Assembly (NCBI GenBank): GCA_046318115.1
Contig: JBKCVA010000059.1
Coordinates: forward strand, 10,078 to 74,077
DNA: 64,000 nt
Direction: 5' to 3'
DNA from: Aquimonas sp046318115
GTDB lineage: Bacteria; Pseudomonadota; Gammaproteobacteria; Xanthomonadales; Xanthomonadaceae
The notes beneath the pieces are model-generated. The model saw only the letters and a program-made list of their open reading frames with translations, was not told the DNA's origin and ran no database searches. Position numbers and translations under genes: made by a program. Position 1 is the stretch's first letter. The number at the start of each line of letters is the position of its first letter. This document shows, piece after piece, positions 52,448 through 61,589 of this stretch.

Positions 52448-52515
52448 GCGGGGCCGCCGACAAGGGGGACCCGTGCATCCTCACCGCCGCGGTTTGCGCG
52501 CCGATGACAGGCGCG

Positions 52516-53592
52516 TCAGCGTGCCTCCTCTTCCAGAAGGGCCAGCAGGGTCTCCAGCCAACCCGTCTCCGTGCCGAGCCGTGCCCGGGCGCCGCGCTCG
52601 GCTGTCTCGGACACGGTTTGCCGGCCACCCGCGGCCACCCAGGCCGCCACAGCCTTGAGCAGGTCCACGCACTCACTGAGCGGCTCCGAGGGACCCGCAG
52701 GACGCGAGTCCCGCTGCCCGCCCAGCAGCCTGGCGCAGTCACGCCACTGCGGTCGTGCGTCGAGAAACGCAGCGGCCACTTCCGGGTGCGCGCGCCAAAC
52801 GGCAGCGCGCGGCGCATCCGCAGGGGGCCGCTCCAGAAGCCGGAGATCGGCGGGCAATTGGGCGCGGCCAACGTTCCAAAGCAGTGCCGCCGCCTGCACC
52901 TGGAGAAGCGGCAGTGGATTGCCACTCGCAGCCTGCAGGCGCTTGGCGATCTGCTCCCGCCACAGTGCGGCTTCGGCTTCGCGCTGCAGGCGCGTTTCGG
53001 CGGCGCCGCCGATGCGGCGGAACATGTCGAGGTCGGCTTGCAGGGAGGTCTCATCGCCCTGCCCCACCGCGGCATGCCAGGGATCCAGAAGCACTTGCAG
53101 AACGGCCAGCTGGCCTTCGCGCTCGCATCCTGCCGGCGCCAGGCGCTGCAAGCTGCGCGTCACGGGATGGAGATCAAGGGCGTATGCGTGCGCTTGCAGG
53201 CCATGCAGGTGCAGGCTCTGCTCCAGCAGGCGGCCACTGCGCTTGAGCAGCAGCCGCAGGGATTCGTCCAGCGGCAACTGGCCGTCACGCACCGGCTGCA
53301 AGGCGTCCTCAAGAGCGTGCACGAGGTCGGCAGCCGCATCGAGGCGCAGCATGCGCAGCCCGCTCTTCTGCGAATGCAAGGCGCGGAAAAGCGCGTTGAG
53401 CGCACTGCGAGAGCCCGGATCACGCTCGGACTCGGCCAGCACACGCAGCAGGTCACCGCGGGCCTGCGCCCATTCGATCAGGAATTCGGCGAACAGCCGC
53501 TCCTCCGCCGTGGCGGTATCGATGCGAGCGCGCAAGGGGTCGATCCACATCGAGACGGCCTGCGGGTCAGCAGTGGGGAGGGGAACCTGCAC
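52516..53592 (-). CDS. Hpt-like / degenerate HDOD regulatory protein, unknown
   Basis: 358 residues, helix-rich. Residues about 68-92 contain NALFRALHSQKSGLRMLRLD, an Hpt-like phosphorylation motif (HxxKG form is HSQKSG). The second half (about 230-330) is helical, with a WNVGRAQLPADL stretch resembling an HDOD/HD-related domain whose metal ligands are lost. No response regulator is adjacent. It may relay signals or bind partner proteins. It lies 68 bp upstream of the OlsF-like gene and could share its transcript. Confidence 0.65.
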   Translation of the reverse strand: MQVPLPTADPQAVSMWIDPLRARIDTATAEERLFAEFLIEWAQARGDLLRVLAESERDPGSRSALNALFRALHSQKSGLRMLRLDAAADLVHALEDALQPVRDGQLPLDESLRLLLKRSGRLLEQSLHLHGLQAHAYALDLHPVTRSLQRLAPAGCEREGQLAVLQVLLDPWHAAVGQGDETSLQADLDMFRRIGGAAETRLQREAEAALWREQIAKRLQAASGNPLPLLQVQAAALLWNVGRAQLPADLRLLERPPADAPRAAVWRAHPEVAAAFLDARPQWRDCARLLGGQRDSRPAGPSEPLSECVDLLKAVAAWVAAGGRQTVSETAERGARARLGTETGWLETLLALLEEEAR

Positions 53593-53687
53593 CGCAACAA
53601 CGGCCGCGGGCGGCGACGCCGCGGATCATCGCAAGACTCGGCCGGTGCGGTCCATGCCAGCCCGGACCGGACCGGGCCCATTCCGGG

Positions 53688-54992
53688 CTATTCGCGCCCG
53701 GTGACGATGCGCAGTATCGCCGGCACGTCGCTGTCCAGCACGCCGCGACGAGCGCGGGCGAGATGGAGCTGGTCGGCGAACGCCTGCGCGTCGATCGGCA
53801 GGTCGCCGACCAGGAGACTGTCGTCGCCGCGCAGCACGGCGCCGTCGCCCGCCGCACTGTAGAGATCGATGCGGCTGCGCTGGTCGCCGCGCACGTGCAC
53901 CACGATGGCGGGTGGCCGCGGATCGGAGCGCAGGAAGCGGCCCTGGTCGCTGCGGTGGCAGGCCTCGGCAGCGACCAGCTGCTGCAGCGAGGGCAGCAGG
54001 TCGGTCTGCTGGAAGGGCGCGCTGATCTCGCCGCGCGGCAAACCGCTGGCACCGGCGACGAGCATCGGCACCCGCGCCAGCGCGCGTTCGCCAAAGCGCT
54101 CGCGCTCCGCAGGCCGCAGCGGCGTCATGCTGCGATGGTCGCCGAGCACGATCAGCACGCCCTCGCGCAGGAAACCGCTCGCCTCAAGAGCGCGGTAGAA
54201 CTCGCCGAAGGCGCGATCGGCGCGTCGGAACGCGGCCTCTTCGCTGAGTGCCCCGGTGTCGCGGTCGAGGAAGGGCGGGTGCGCTTCCACGTTCAGCAGG
54301 ACGCTGATCCAAGGCTGGGCTGGCGCATCGGTCATCCACTGCAGCACGCGGGCGTACAGGGCGGCGTCGTCGGCGGCCGCAAACGGCCCGCGCGGCATGC
54401 CTTCGTAGAAGGGATGCTCGGCGCCCTCCCAGTAGTCGAACTCCAAGGCCCTGAACCAGCTCGGCTTGTCGAGGAAGCCGAGATCGCCGGTGGTGAAGAA
54501 GCCGCTCCAGTAGCCATGCGCGCGCAGGGCGCGCGGCAGTGCCCTGGCCGGGTCCTCGAAGCCGGCGAAGGCCTCAAGGCTGGCGTAGCGACCGGGCTGC
54601 GGCAGAGGGTAGTCACCGGCGATCAGCGCAATAAGGCCGTGGTCGGTGGTGAAGCCGTTCGCGTGAAAGGCGCTGAACCACGTATTGGCGCGCGCGATGG
54701 CGTCGAACTCGGGCACCCAGCTGCGGCCTGCAGCCGCCGTCTCGCGACCGAGTCCGCTGTGGTAGGTCGACAGCGACTCCCAGATCAGGACCAGCACGTC
54801 CGGTTGCCGCGCCTGCCCAGCCTCGCAGTGCAGGGTCGGGCCCTGGACGCGCTCTTCGAGTGCATCCACGAAGGCCGGGCTGTAGGTCTGCGACACGCCC
54901 TGCTCGCGGTGCAGCTGCCACAGGTTCATGAAGGAATCGCCGTTGACGCGGGCGGGGACCGCTCCGCCCATGGCAGCACCCAGCCCCAGCAT
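53688..54992 (-). CDS. LTA-synthase-like sulfatase domain, second half
   Basis: 434 residues from ATG 54992, which overlaps the stop of the preceding membrane part in the form TGATG. A sulfatase-type alkaline phosphatase fold is seen: DVLVLIWESLSTYHSG with the nucleophile Thr/Ser, FTTDHGLIALIAGDYP, and GVLIVLGDHRSMTPL with HRS at the metal site. In LtaS/OpgB-type enzymes this domain follows membrane helices in the same chain. Here it is in a different frame from the helices. See the finding on the split. It may transfer phosphoglycerol or a similar head group. Confidence 0.75.
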   Translation of the reverse strand: MLGLGAAMGGAVPARVNGDSFMNLWQLHREQGVSQTYSPAFVDALEERVQGPTLHCEAGQARQPDVLVLIWESLSTYHSGLGRETAAAGRSWVPEFDAIARANTWFSAFHANGFTTDHGLIALIAGDYPLPQPGRYASLEAFAGFEDPARALPRALRAHGYWSGFFTTGDLGFLDKPSWFRALEFDYWEGAEHPFYEGMPRGPFAAADDAALYARVLQWMTDAPAQPWISVLLNVEAHPPFLDRDTGALSEEAAFRRADRAFGEFYRALEASGFLREGVLIVLGDHRSMTPLRPAERERFGERALARVPMLVAGASGLPRGEISAPFQQTDLLPSLQQLVAAEACHRSDQGRFLRSDPRPPAIVVHVRGDQRSRIDLYSAAGDGAVLRGDDSLLVGDLPIDAQAFADQLHLARARRGVLDSDVPAILRIVTGRE

Positions 54993-55519
54993 CAGCGCGC
55001 CGCCCGTGCCCACTGCGGCCGCCCGCCGGGGATGCCGGGGCTGCGCCACAGGCTGAGAGCGAGGACGCACAGACCGAGCAGGGCCAAGCCCGGCAGCAGC
55101 ACCGGCTGTTGCTGAAGGATGGCGCGGGCGAAGCGTTCGGTGGCGTCCCACTCGGCCCCGAACTTGAAGACATCCAGCAGATACAGGCGCGTGTTCAGCA
55201 CGCTCAGGATCGAGAAGTCGGCCAGCATCAGCAGGAGAAGCAGCACGGTCATCAGCATGGCGAGCCCGCGCAGCAGGCCGCGCGGCAGCCACAGACCAAG
55301 CGCCACGCCACCGAGGCCAAGTGCCAGAAGCCAGGCGTCATGGCCGAAGGCGGCGCGTCCCATGCAGCCCCCGCAGTTCGCGTTTGGCCCGAACACCGCC
55401 TCGACCTTCAGCGCACGCAGCAGCGCGACCAGCACCAGCGCGGCCGCCAACAGGTAGGGCGCCAGCCGATGCAGCGCAGTCAGCAGGCGACGCAGCGACA
55501 GGGCGGTGGATGAGGACAC
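54992..55519 (-). CDS. LTA-synthase-like membrane part, first half
   Basis: 175 residues with about four predicted helices: LAPYLLAAALVLVALLRAL, AWLLALGLGGVALGLWLP, LAMLMTVLLLLLMLADFSIL and VLLPGLALLGLCVLALSLW. The sequence ends in a frame-shifted tail (IPGGRPQWARAAR) 1 nt before the sulfatase start. The helix arrangement and the following domain match one LTA synthase-like protein of about 610 residues if read through with a -1 shift near 55020. Confidence 0.65.
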   Translation of the reverse strand: MSSSTALSLRRLLTALHRLAPYLLAAALVLVALLRALKVEAVFGPNANCGGCMGRAAFGHDAWLLALGLGGVALGLWLPRGLLRGLAMLMTVLLLLLMLADFSILSVLNTRLYLLDVFKFGAEWDATERFARAILQQQPVLLPGLALLGLCVLALSLWRSPGIPGGRPQWARAAR

Positions 55520-55667
55520 TTGAGGCTCGAAGACGGCGATCCAGGGCGCGACATGATGCGTGAAGCCGATCGCGACTGCAGTGACAGGCGAACCCCCACC
55601 CGCCGCACCAGCGACTTCGCGCTCCCGGCACGGGCCGCCCGATCGGCGGGCTGGCTACACTCAGGGC

Positions 55668-56585
55668 ATGTCGCGACGCCCGCTACTGCTGATCCCACTC
55701 GCGCTGGCACTGGCTCAGGCGCAGCCTATGCCTGCCTTCGCGCAGACCGTCTACAAGCTGGTCCGCCCAGACGGCACGGTGCACTACACGGATCGACAGC
55801 CCCACAGCCTGGAGGGTGTCGAGAAGATTCACGTGCGCGCGGAAGTGCAGCAGATCGCTCGCCTGCGCGTGGAGAGCGATAGCGAACTCCGGCATGCCGT
55901 CGTCGGCAACGTCCTGCACGGGCCGCTGGAGATCCAGCTGATCGCCGCCGAGGCCAGCAATCTGCAGAGCGAACCCGCCCTGCCCCTGCGAACCGTGCTG
56001 GCCGGCGAGGGCGAACAGCGGGTTGCGGTGTTCGGGCCACTGGACCCCACCCGGGGCTGGGGCTTTTCGCTGCAGCTGCAGGCCATGCCGGGCGACCCGC
56101 GCGCCGTGCATGACGACGTCGACTATGCCGTTCCCATCGAGGGCAGCGCCTGGCGCATCGACCAGGGCTGGGGTGGGCGCTTCAGCCACACCTCACCCGA
56201 GTCCAGGCACGCGGTCGACTTCAGCGCCGCTGAGGGAACGCCGGTGCTTGCCGCGCGCGAGGGCGTGGTGATGCAGATCGCTGACGACTTCCGCGGTGCC
56301 GGCCTTGATCTGGAGAAGTACGGCGCGCGCGCCAACTTCGTGCGGGTGCTGCATACCGACGGCAGCATGGGCCTGTACGCGCATCTGGCGCCGGAATCCG
56401 CGCGCGTCGGGCCGGGGGCACGCGTACGCGCCGGCCAGGTGATCGGCGAAGTCGGCAGCACGGGCTATTCGACGGGCCCGCACCTGCACTTCGTGGTGCA
56501 AGTGAACCGCGGGCTGAAGCTGGAATCGGTGCCCTTCCGCATGCAGGGCCCGGGTGGCGCCCTGCGCATTCCGGGCGCGCCCTGA
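55668..56585 (+). CDS. M23 peptidase with N-terminal DUF4124-like domain
   Basis: 305 residues from ATG 55668. A signal peptide (LLLIPLALALAQAQPMPAFA) precedes a DUF4124-like stretch (VYKLVRPDGTVHYTDRQP). The LytM/M23 peptidase domain has HAVDFSAAEGTPVLAAREGVV (shortened) with the HxxxD metal motif and LHTDGSMGLYAHL and TGPHLHFVVQVN, the HxH motif. It likely cuts peptidoglycan cross-links in the periplasm. It is divergent from the LTA-like genes. Confidence 0.93.
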   Translation: MSRRPLLLIPLALALAQAQPMPAFAQTVYKLVRPDGTVHYTDRQPHSLEGVEKIHVRAEVQQIARLRVESDSELRHAVVGNVLHGPLEIQLIAAEASNLQSEPALPLRTVLAGEGEQRVAVFGPLDPTRGWGFSLQLQAMPGDPRAVHDDVDYAVPIEGSAWRIDQGWGGRFSHTSPESRHAVDFSAAEGTPVLAAREGVVMQIADDFRGAGLDLEKYGARANFVRVLHTDGSMGLYAHLAPESARVGPGARVRAGQVIGEVGSTGYSTGPHLHFVVQVNRGLKLESVPFRMQGPGGALRIPGAP

Positions 56586-56673
56586 GCCGGCAGCGCGGGC
56601 GGGTCTCGGGCGCTGCGGTAGAATCCGCGCCCCTTTGCTGCCCTGAGCGTCGCCGCCGCGCGACCGCCTGCCC

Positions 56674-58281
56674 ATGATCACCGAAGCCGCGAAAGAGGCG
56701 CTGCGTCGCCGCACCTTCGCCATCATTTCCCATCCCGATGCCGGCAAGACCACGCTGACCGAAAAGCTGCTGCTGTTCGGCGGCGCGATCCAGATGGCCG
56801 GCTCGGTCAAGGGCCGCAAGGCCGCGCGTCACGCGACCTCGGACTGGATGGCGCTGGAAAAGGAGCGCGGCATCTCGGTGACCAGCTCGGTGATGCAGTT
56901 CCCCTACGAGGGCCGCATCGTCAACCTGCTGGACACGCCCGGTCACGCCGACTTCGGCGAGGACACCTACCGCGTGCTGACCGCGGTTGACTCCGCACTG
57001 ATGGTGATCGACGTCGCCAAGGGCGTGGAGGAACGCACGATCAAGCTGATGGAGGTGTGCCGCCTGCGCGACACGCCGATCATGAGCTTCATCAACAAGC
57101 TCGACCGCGAGGGCAAGGACCCGATCGAACTGCTGGATGAAATCGAGCAGGTGCTGGGCATCGCCTGCGCACCGATCACCTGGCCGATCGGCATGGGCAA
57201 GCGCCTGAAAGGCGTGGTGCATCTGGTGTCGGGCGAAGTGCACGTGTTCGAGTCGGGCCGCAACTTCACCCGCCAGGACTCGACCATCTTCCCCAGCCTC
57301 GATGACCCCGGCCTGGCCAAGCTGGTCGGCGCCGAGCTGCTGGCCGAGACCCGCGAACAGCTGGAGCTGGTGCAGGGCGCGGCGCAGCCCTTCGACATCG
57401 ACGACTACCTGGCCGGCAAGCAGACCCCGGTGTTCTTCGGCTCGGCGGTGAACAACTTCGGCGTGCAGCTGCTGCTGGACTTCTTCGTCGAGCACGCGCC
57501 CTCGCCGCGCCCGCGCGCGACCAGCAGCCGTGAGGTCGCACCCGGCGAGGAGCCGCTGACCGGCTTCGTGTTCAAGATCCAGGCCAACATGGACCCGCAG
57601 CACCGCGACCGCGTGGCCTTCATGCGCATCTGCTCCGGCCACTTCACCGCCGGCATGAAGACCTTCCACGTGCGTACCGGCAAGGACATGAAGATCGCCA
57701 ACGCGCTGACCTTCATGGCCTCCGACCGCGAGATCGCCGTCGAGGCCTGGCCGGGCGATGTGATCGGCATCCACAACCACGGCACGATCTCGATCGGCGA
57801 CAGCTTCACCGAAGGCGAGCCGCTGTTCTTCACCGGCATCCCGAACTTCGCGCCCGAACTGTTCCGCCGCGCGCGCCTGCGTGATCCGCTCAAGCTGAAG
57901 CAGCTCCAGAAGGGCCTGGCCCAGCTCAGCGAAGAGGGCGCCACCCAGTTCTTCAAGCCGCTGATGAGCAACGACCTGATCTTGGGCGCAGTCGGCGTGC
58001 TGCAGTTCGATGTGGTCGCCTATCGCCTCAAGGACGAGTACAGCGTCGACGCCAGCTTCGAGCAGGTCAGCGTCGCCACCACCCGCTGGATCCGCTGCGA
58101 CAACGCCAAGAAGCTTGAGGAGTTCCGCGAGCGCAACGCCAACAACCTCGCCGTCGACGCGGCCGGCCACCTGGTCTATCTGGCACCTTCGCGCGTCAAC
58201 CTGCAGCTGACGCAAGAGCGCTGGCCCGAGGTGCGCTTCGACGCCACCCGCGAGCACGCGCAGGCGGTGGGGCTGGAGTGA
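56674..58281 (+). CDS. prfC: Peptide chain release factor 3
   Basis: 535 residues, the expected length. RF3 is a GTPase that removes RF1 and RF2 from the ribosome after termination. GTP motifs: SHPDAGKTTLTEKLL (P-loop), DTPGHADFGEDTYR and NKLDREGKDP. The switch region is ERGISVTSSVMQF, and the family-specific RxGxxPVFFGSAVNNFGV, cut here to TPVFFGSAVNNFGV, is also present. C-terminal domains end in QAVGLE. A GC-rich hairpin follows. Confidence 0.98.
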   Translation: MITEAAKEALRRRTFAIISHPDAGKTTLTEKLLLFGGAIQMAGSVKGRKAARHATSDWMALEKERGISVTSSVMQFPYEGRIVNLLDTPGHADFGEDTYRVLTAVDSALMVIDVAKGVEERTIKLMEVCRLRDTPIMSFINKLDREGKDPIELLDEIEQVLGIACAPITWPIGMGKRLKGVVHLVSGEVHVFESGRNFTRQDSTIFPSLDDPGLAKLVGAELLAETREQLELVQGAAQPFDIDDYLAGKQTPVFFGSAVNNFGVQLLLDFFVEHAPSPRPRATSSREVAPGEEPLTGFVFKIQANMDPQHRDRVAFMRICSGHFTAGMKTFHVRTGKDMKIANALTFMASDREIAVEAWPGDVIGIHNHGTISIGDSFTEGEPLFFTGIPNFAPELFRRARLRDPLKLKQLQKGLAQLSEEGATQFFKPLMSNDLILGAVGVLQFDVVAYRLKDEYSVDASFEQVSVATTRWIRCDNAKKLEEFRERNANNLAVDAAGHLVYLAPSRVNLQLTQERWPEVRFDATREHAQAVGLE

Positions 58282-58298
58282 GGCCTCAGTATCGAGGG

Positions 58299-58334
58299 GC
58301 CGAGGGGCCGGGCGCACTGCCGGGGCCCCTCGGC
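58299..58334. terminator. Bidirectional hairpin between prfC and the convergent secreted-protein operon
   Basis: GCCGAGGGGCC (58299-58309) and GGCCCCTCGGC (58324-58334) form a perfect 11-bp stem with a 14-nt loop. No long T-run follows, so it may work with Rho or as a barrier to read-through in both directions. Confidence 0.7.
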
Positions 58335-58341
58335 CTGTTCG

Positions 58342-59325
58342 TCAGGGCGGGAGCGTGCCTCTGAATTCACGATCGAGAAGCTCGGCGACCCACGCTTCCC
58401 GGCCATCGGCGAGCGAATGCACCACGAGGCGCAGGCCCTCCTGCTTCCAGGCGCCCGAAGGCTCGCGATAGCCCACCGGAGGAGCGCGGTAAATCAGGCG
58501 CGCCTCGCTGAGCAGAAAGGGCGCGTAAGCAAAGGGCAGGTCCAGGGTGCTTTCGATCACCCCCTCGCTGCGGCTGGCGAACTGCCAGCGCCAGACCGAG
58601 CCGAAGATGGCATCCTCGCGAGGCTCCGGGGCCATGGCGTGGGCATCGTCAGCCGAACGGAACTGGCGCGCACCGAGACCCTCCAACTGATCTGCGGCTG
58701 CAAGCCCGGGTGAACGTACGGACGCTTGCGGAGTGGCCTGCGAGAGGGCGCGCACCGAAGGGCTGGCCGCACCGAGGTCCACTTCGAGAACCCCCTGCAG
58801 GTGCAGCCCCTCGCTGGCCACCGCCCCGCCATCCGCCGCCAGCAGAGCGCCGCGCAGTGGGTACTCGATGTAGTTCCAGTGCAGGCGTACGCGCTCGGCT
58901 TCCGTTTCAGCTTGCACATTGAATCGCCGCAAGGGTTCGGCATTCACCGCGGCACTGACGCCGTCGGGCAGGGCGAAGTCGATGCGCTGCTGCACGCCAC
59001 CGGAGACAGCATCGATCACCAGCAGCCGGCCTTCGCCACGTTTGCCGGTCTGGCCAAGCGCCAGCCAGCGCCCACCCACCGGCGCCAGCAGGAAAGCCGG
59101 CTCCTGCGTGGTCCAGAGCAGCGTGCCGCCCCGCAGGTCGCGCGCTTCGGGGAATCCCTGCGGATTCGACAGATAGGCCCGCTGTTCCTCGGTCTCGACC
59201 CACAGGCCTTCGCCAAGTTCGACCGCTGCCGGCTCGGCGTTCGCCAGCAGTGGCGCCACGAGGGCACAGGCAAGGATGAGCAGTGCGCGGGACAAACCGC
59301 GATAGGCGAGGAGTGGAGCGCTCAT
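58342..59325 (-). CDS. Secreted protein of unknown function
   Basis: 327 residues. A signal peptide (ALLILACALVAPLLANA) is followed by a beta-rich region with GEGLWVETEEQRAYLSNPQGFP, shortened to EGLWVETEEQ, and GRLLVIDAVSGGVQQRIDF, which resembles beta-propeller blades. No family is recognised. Its ATG overlaps the stop of the upstream beta-propeller gene (ATGA), so the two form an operon and may act together. Confidence 0.72.
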   Translation of the reverse strand: MSAPLLAYRGLSRALLILACALVAPLLANAEPAAVELGEGLWVETEEQRAYLSNPQGFPEARDLRGGTLLWTTQEPAFLLAPVGGRWLALGQTGKRGEGRLLVIDAVSGGVQQRIDFALPDGVSAAVNAEPLRRFNVQAETEAERVRLHWNYIEYPLRGALLAADGGAVASEGLHLQGVLEVDLGAASPSVRALSQATPQASVRSPGLAAADQLEGLGARQFRSADDAHAMAPEPREDAIFGSVWRWQFASRSEGVIESTLDLPFAYAPFLLSEARLIYRAPPVGYREPSGAWKQEGLRLVVHSLADGREAWVAELLDREFRGTLPP

Positions 59326-61589
59326 TCGAAGCCGTCCTTGAAGATGTCGATGGTCTGCGGCAGGTCGAGCACCCAGGCTCCGCGGCCGAGGGTGCCTGCA
59401 AGGAGGACGCGATCGGTGTGGTCGAACTCCAGCTCGTAGATCACAACGCCGGGCAGACCCGTGCCCATTTGGGACCAGGTAGTGAAGCCGCTGCTCGCGT
59501 AGGCGATGTATACGCCGCGGTTGGCGCCCACCACCAGCGCCGGATCCGGTCCAGGAATGAACTCCATGGTGCGCAGTCGGCCAGGCGCCAGCCCGCTGAC
59601 CAGATTGCCGGTGACCAGGCTGAAGTTGGCGCCGCTGTCGTTGGACAGATGCACCGTGGTCTGGGTGATCGCGAAGAGCCGTGTGGGCGAGTTCAAGTCG
59701 ACGCTGACATCGACCACGTTCGCCGGCAGCGTCGCAACCTGGGTCAAGGTCGCACCGTCCTGGGCACGCAGGTGCAGGCCTGAGCCGGCGCCGAAATACA
59801 GAAACCCGGGATTGCTGGGGACGCCATAGACGACCGGATCGCCGTTGAAAGCGTTGATGCGCGCGGTCGAAATGCGATCGATGCTGTCGGCACGATCCAG
59901 AGACTCGTAGACACCATTGCTCGCGCCGATCACCAGACGGGCGCCATTGGCGAAGTTGACAGCCAGGGGCGTGTAGAACTGCGCCACCAGCGCGGGGCTT
60001 CCATTCAGCAGCGCCCGGGCCGGTGAGACGCTTGCGGTCTGAGCGTTGCTGGCGTTGAAGGTGCGACGGCGGAGTGAACCGAGGTTCTGGAAACTGGTGT
60101 AACGGATGGAGCTCGTTGGCGAGGAGCGGTCGTCCACCACGACGTCTCCACCATCGCCCGTGGAGAGGCTGTCGAAGATCGGCGAGCCCGGCGTGCGGAG
60201 CTGGGTGGTGCCGGTGTCCTGCGCGCCGCCGATCACGCGATCGGACACCGAGTCCCAGGCGATGCCGTGGTACTCGGTGGTCTGCAGATCGCCGTTCAGG
60301 GACAGCCAGGTGCCTGCGGTCGATGCCGGCTGGGTGCGCTTGTAGATGCCGCCGTCATCGGCCTGGATCAGCTCGCCCGCCGCATCGAAAGCCATGTCAC
60401 GCGAGTCGGCATGCGGCGAGGAGTTGTTCGGCGTGCCGCTGTGCGTGAGCGGCGTCCAGCGCGAGCCGGCGGGTTGGCTCGCGTCGCCGCGGAACAGGCG
60501 CCCGCTGTAGTCGTTGGCGCCCAGCGAGTTCGGGAAGAAACTGGTGCTGCCGGAGACGCCCTCGCCGAAGTACGGCTGACGATCTCCGCCGATGTAGACC
60601 AGCTGCGCATTGCTCGGGTCCGCTGAGATCGACAGGTGGATGCTGCCTTGGCCACCCGGATGCACGCCGAACTGGACGCCGTTCTGCTCGGTGGTCAAGG
60701 GCACGCCAAGATCGACCCAAGGCGCCAGACCATCGTTAGAGCGGAACACTGCCGACAGACGGCCCGTGTCGTCGACCACCGCAAGGAACACCTGCCCGGC
60801 CGCCCCGACCGAAATCTCGGTGCGACGCGTGCCTGCCGTACCGACGTTCATGCGGGCTTCGACACCTGCGTCGGAGACGCGGGTCCACGTGGCCCCCGTG
60901 TCTTCACTGCGGAAAATCCCGCGCGCGGCACCGCCCGTGACGGCGGCATAGAGCACGTCCGGAGCGCTTCGATGTCCGGCCAGATCCAGCGTGGCGCCGG
61001 CAGGCAAGCCCGAGCCCGCCGCGCCGGAGAGCTGGGTGAAGGCCGCGCCGCTGTTGCTGGAGCGATGGATGCCGGTATCGGTGGCCGCCACGATCACCGT
61101 TCCGCGCGGTGCCACGCCCTGGATCTCGCGATTCGCAAGCGCACTCAGGACAGTCCAACTGGCCCCCTCGTCAGTGCTGCGCAAAAGGCCGATCAGGGCA
61201 CCGCCGTCGCGACTCAGGCTGGATGTCCGCGCCACCCCCGCAACCACCGTGCGCGAGGTGGCGTCCGTGGGGTCGAGTTCGAGCGAACCGATCGAAAGCG
61301 AGCCGAGCGAATCGGTGAGCCGCGTCCAGTTCGGCGCCGCTGCAGTGGCATTGGCCGTCCGCCAGATACCGCCGTTGACCGCACCGACGTACACGATGCC
61401 CGCATTGCTGGGATGAGTGGCGACCGCATTGACTGCCCCGACCACCTCACGGTTGGTGATGTTCTCGACCTGCCCACCATGCGACGGACCGGGGCCGATC
61501 GCGCGCCATTGGGGCGCCTGACCAGCGAAAGCGAGCGACGAACACAGCGCGAGCGCGGCGGCGACCGCCCGCGAAACTCGGATTGACAT
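59322..61589 (-). CDS. Secreted Asp-box beta-propeller (VPS10/sortilin-like) with IFKDGFE end
   Basis: 755 residues from ATG 61589. A signal peptide (AVAAALALCSSLAFAGQ) is followed by repeated Asp-box type motifs of the form S-x-D-x-G-x-x-W: STDEGASWTVL, SEDTGATWTRV, SSNSGAAFTQL, SNDSGANFSLV. The repeats VYVGAVNGGIWRTAN and VLYAAVTGGAARGIFRS are blades of a BNR/sortilin-like propeller. The end is QTIDIFKDGFE, like the beta-helix protein at 36228. It is likely a large surface or exported binding protein; enzymatic sites are not evident. Confidence 0.87.
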   Translation of the reverse strand: MSIRVSRAVAAALALCSSLAFAGQAPQWRAIGPGPSHGGQVENITNREVVGAVNAVATHPSNAGIVYVGAVNGGIWRTANATAAAPNWTRLTDSLGSLSIGSLELDPTDATSRTVVAGVARTSSLSRDGGALIGLLRSTDEGASWTVLSALANREIQGVAPRGTVIVAATDTGIHRSSNSGAAFTQLSGAAGSGLPAGATLDLAGHRSAPDVLYAAVTGGAARGIFRSEDTGATWTRVSDAGVEARMNVGTAGTRRTEISVGAAGQVFLAVVDDTGRLSAVFRSNDGLAPWVDLGVPLTTEQNGVQFGVHPGGQGSIHLSISADPSNAQLVYIGGDRQPYFGEGVSGSTSFFPNSLGANDYSGRLFRGDASQPAGSRWTPLTHSGTPNNSSPHADSRDMAFDAAGELIQADDGGIYKRTQPASTAGTWLSLNGDLQTTEYHGIAWDSVSDRVIGGAQDTGTTQLRTPGSPIFDSLSTGDGGDVVVDDRSSPTSSIRYTSFQNLGSLRRRTFNASNAQTASVSPARALLNGSPALVAQFYTPLAVNFANGARLVIGASNGVYESLDRADSIDRISTARINAFNGDPVVYGVPSNPGFLYFGAGSGLHLRAQDGATLTQVATLPANVVDVSVDLNSPTRLFAITQTTVHLSNDSGANFSLVTGNLVSGLAPGRLRTMEFIPGPDPALVVGANRGVYIAYASSGFTTWSQMGTGLPGVVIYELEFDHTDRVLLAGTLGRGAWVLDLPQTIDIFKDGFE

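Noticed and set aside
54990..55040. Programmed -1 frameshift in the LTA-like gene
   Set aside because: No X XXY YYZ slippery heptamer is seen in the right frame, so a mutation, sequencing error or separate coupled genes are more likely.
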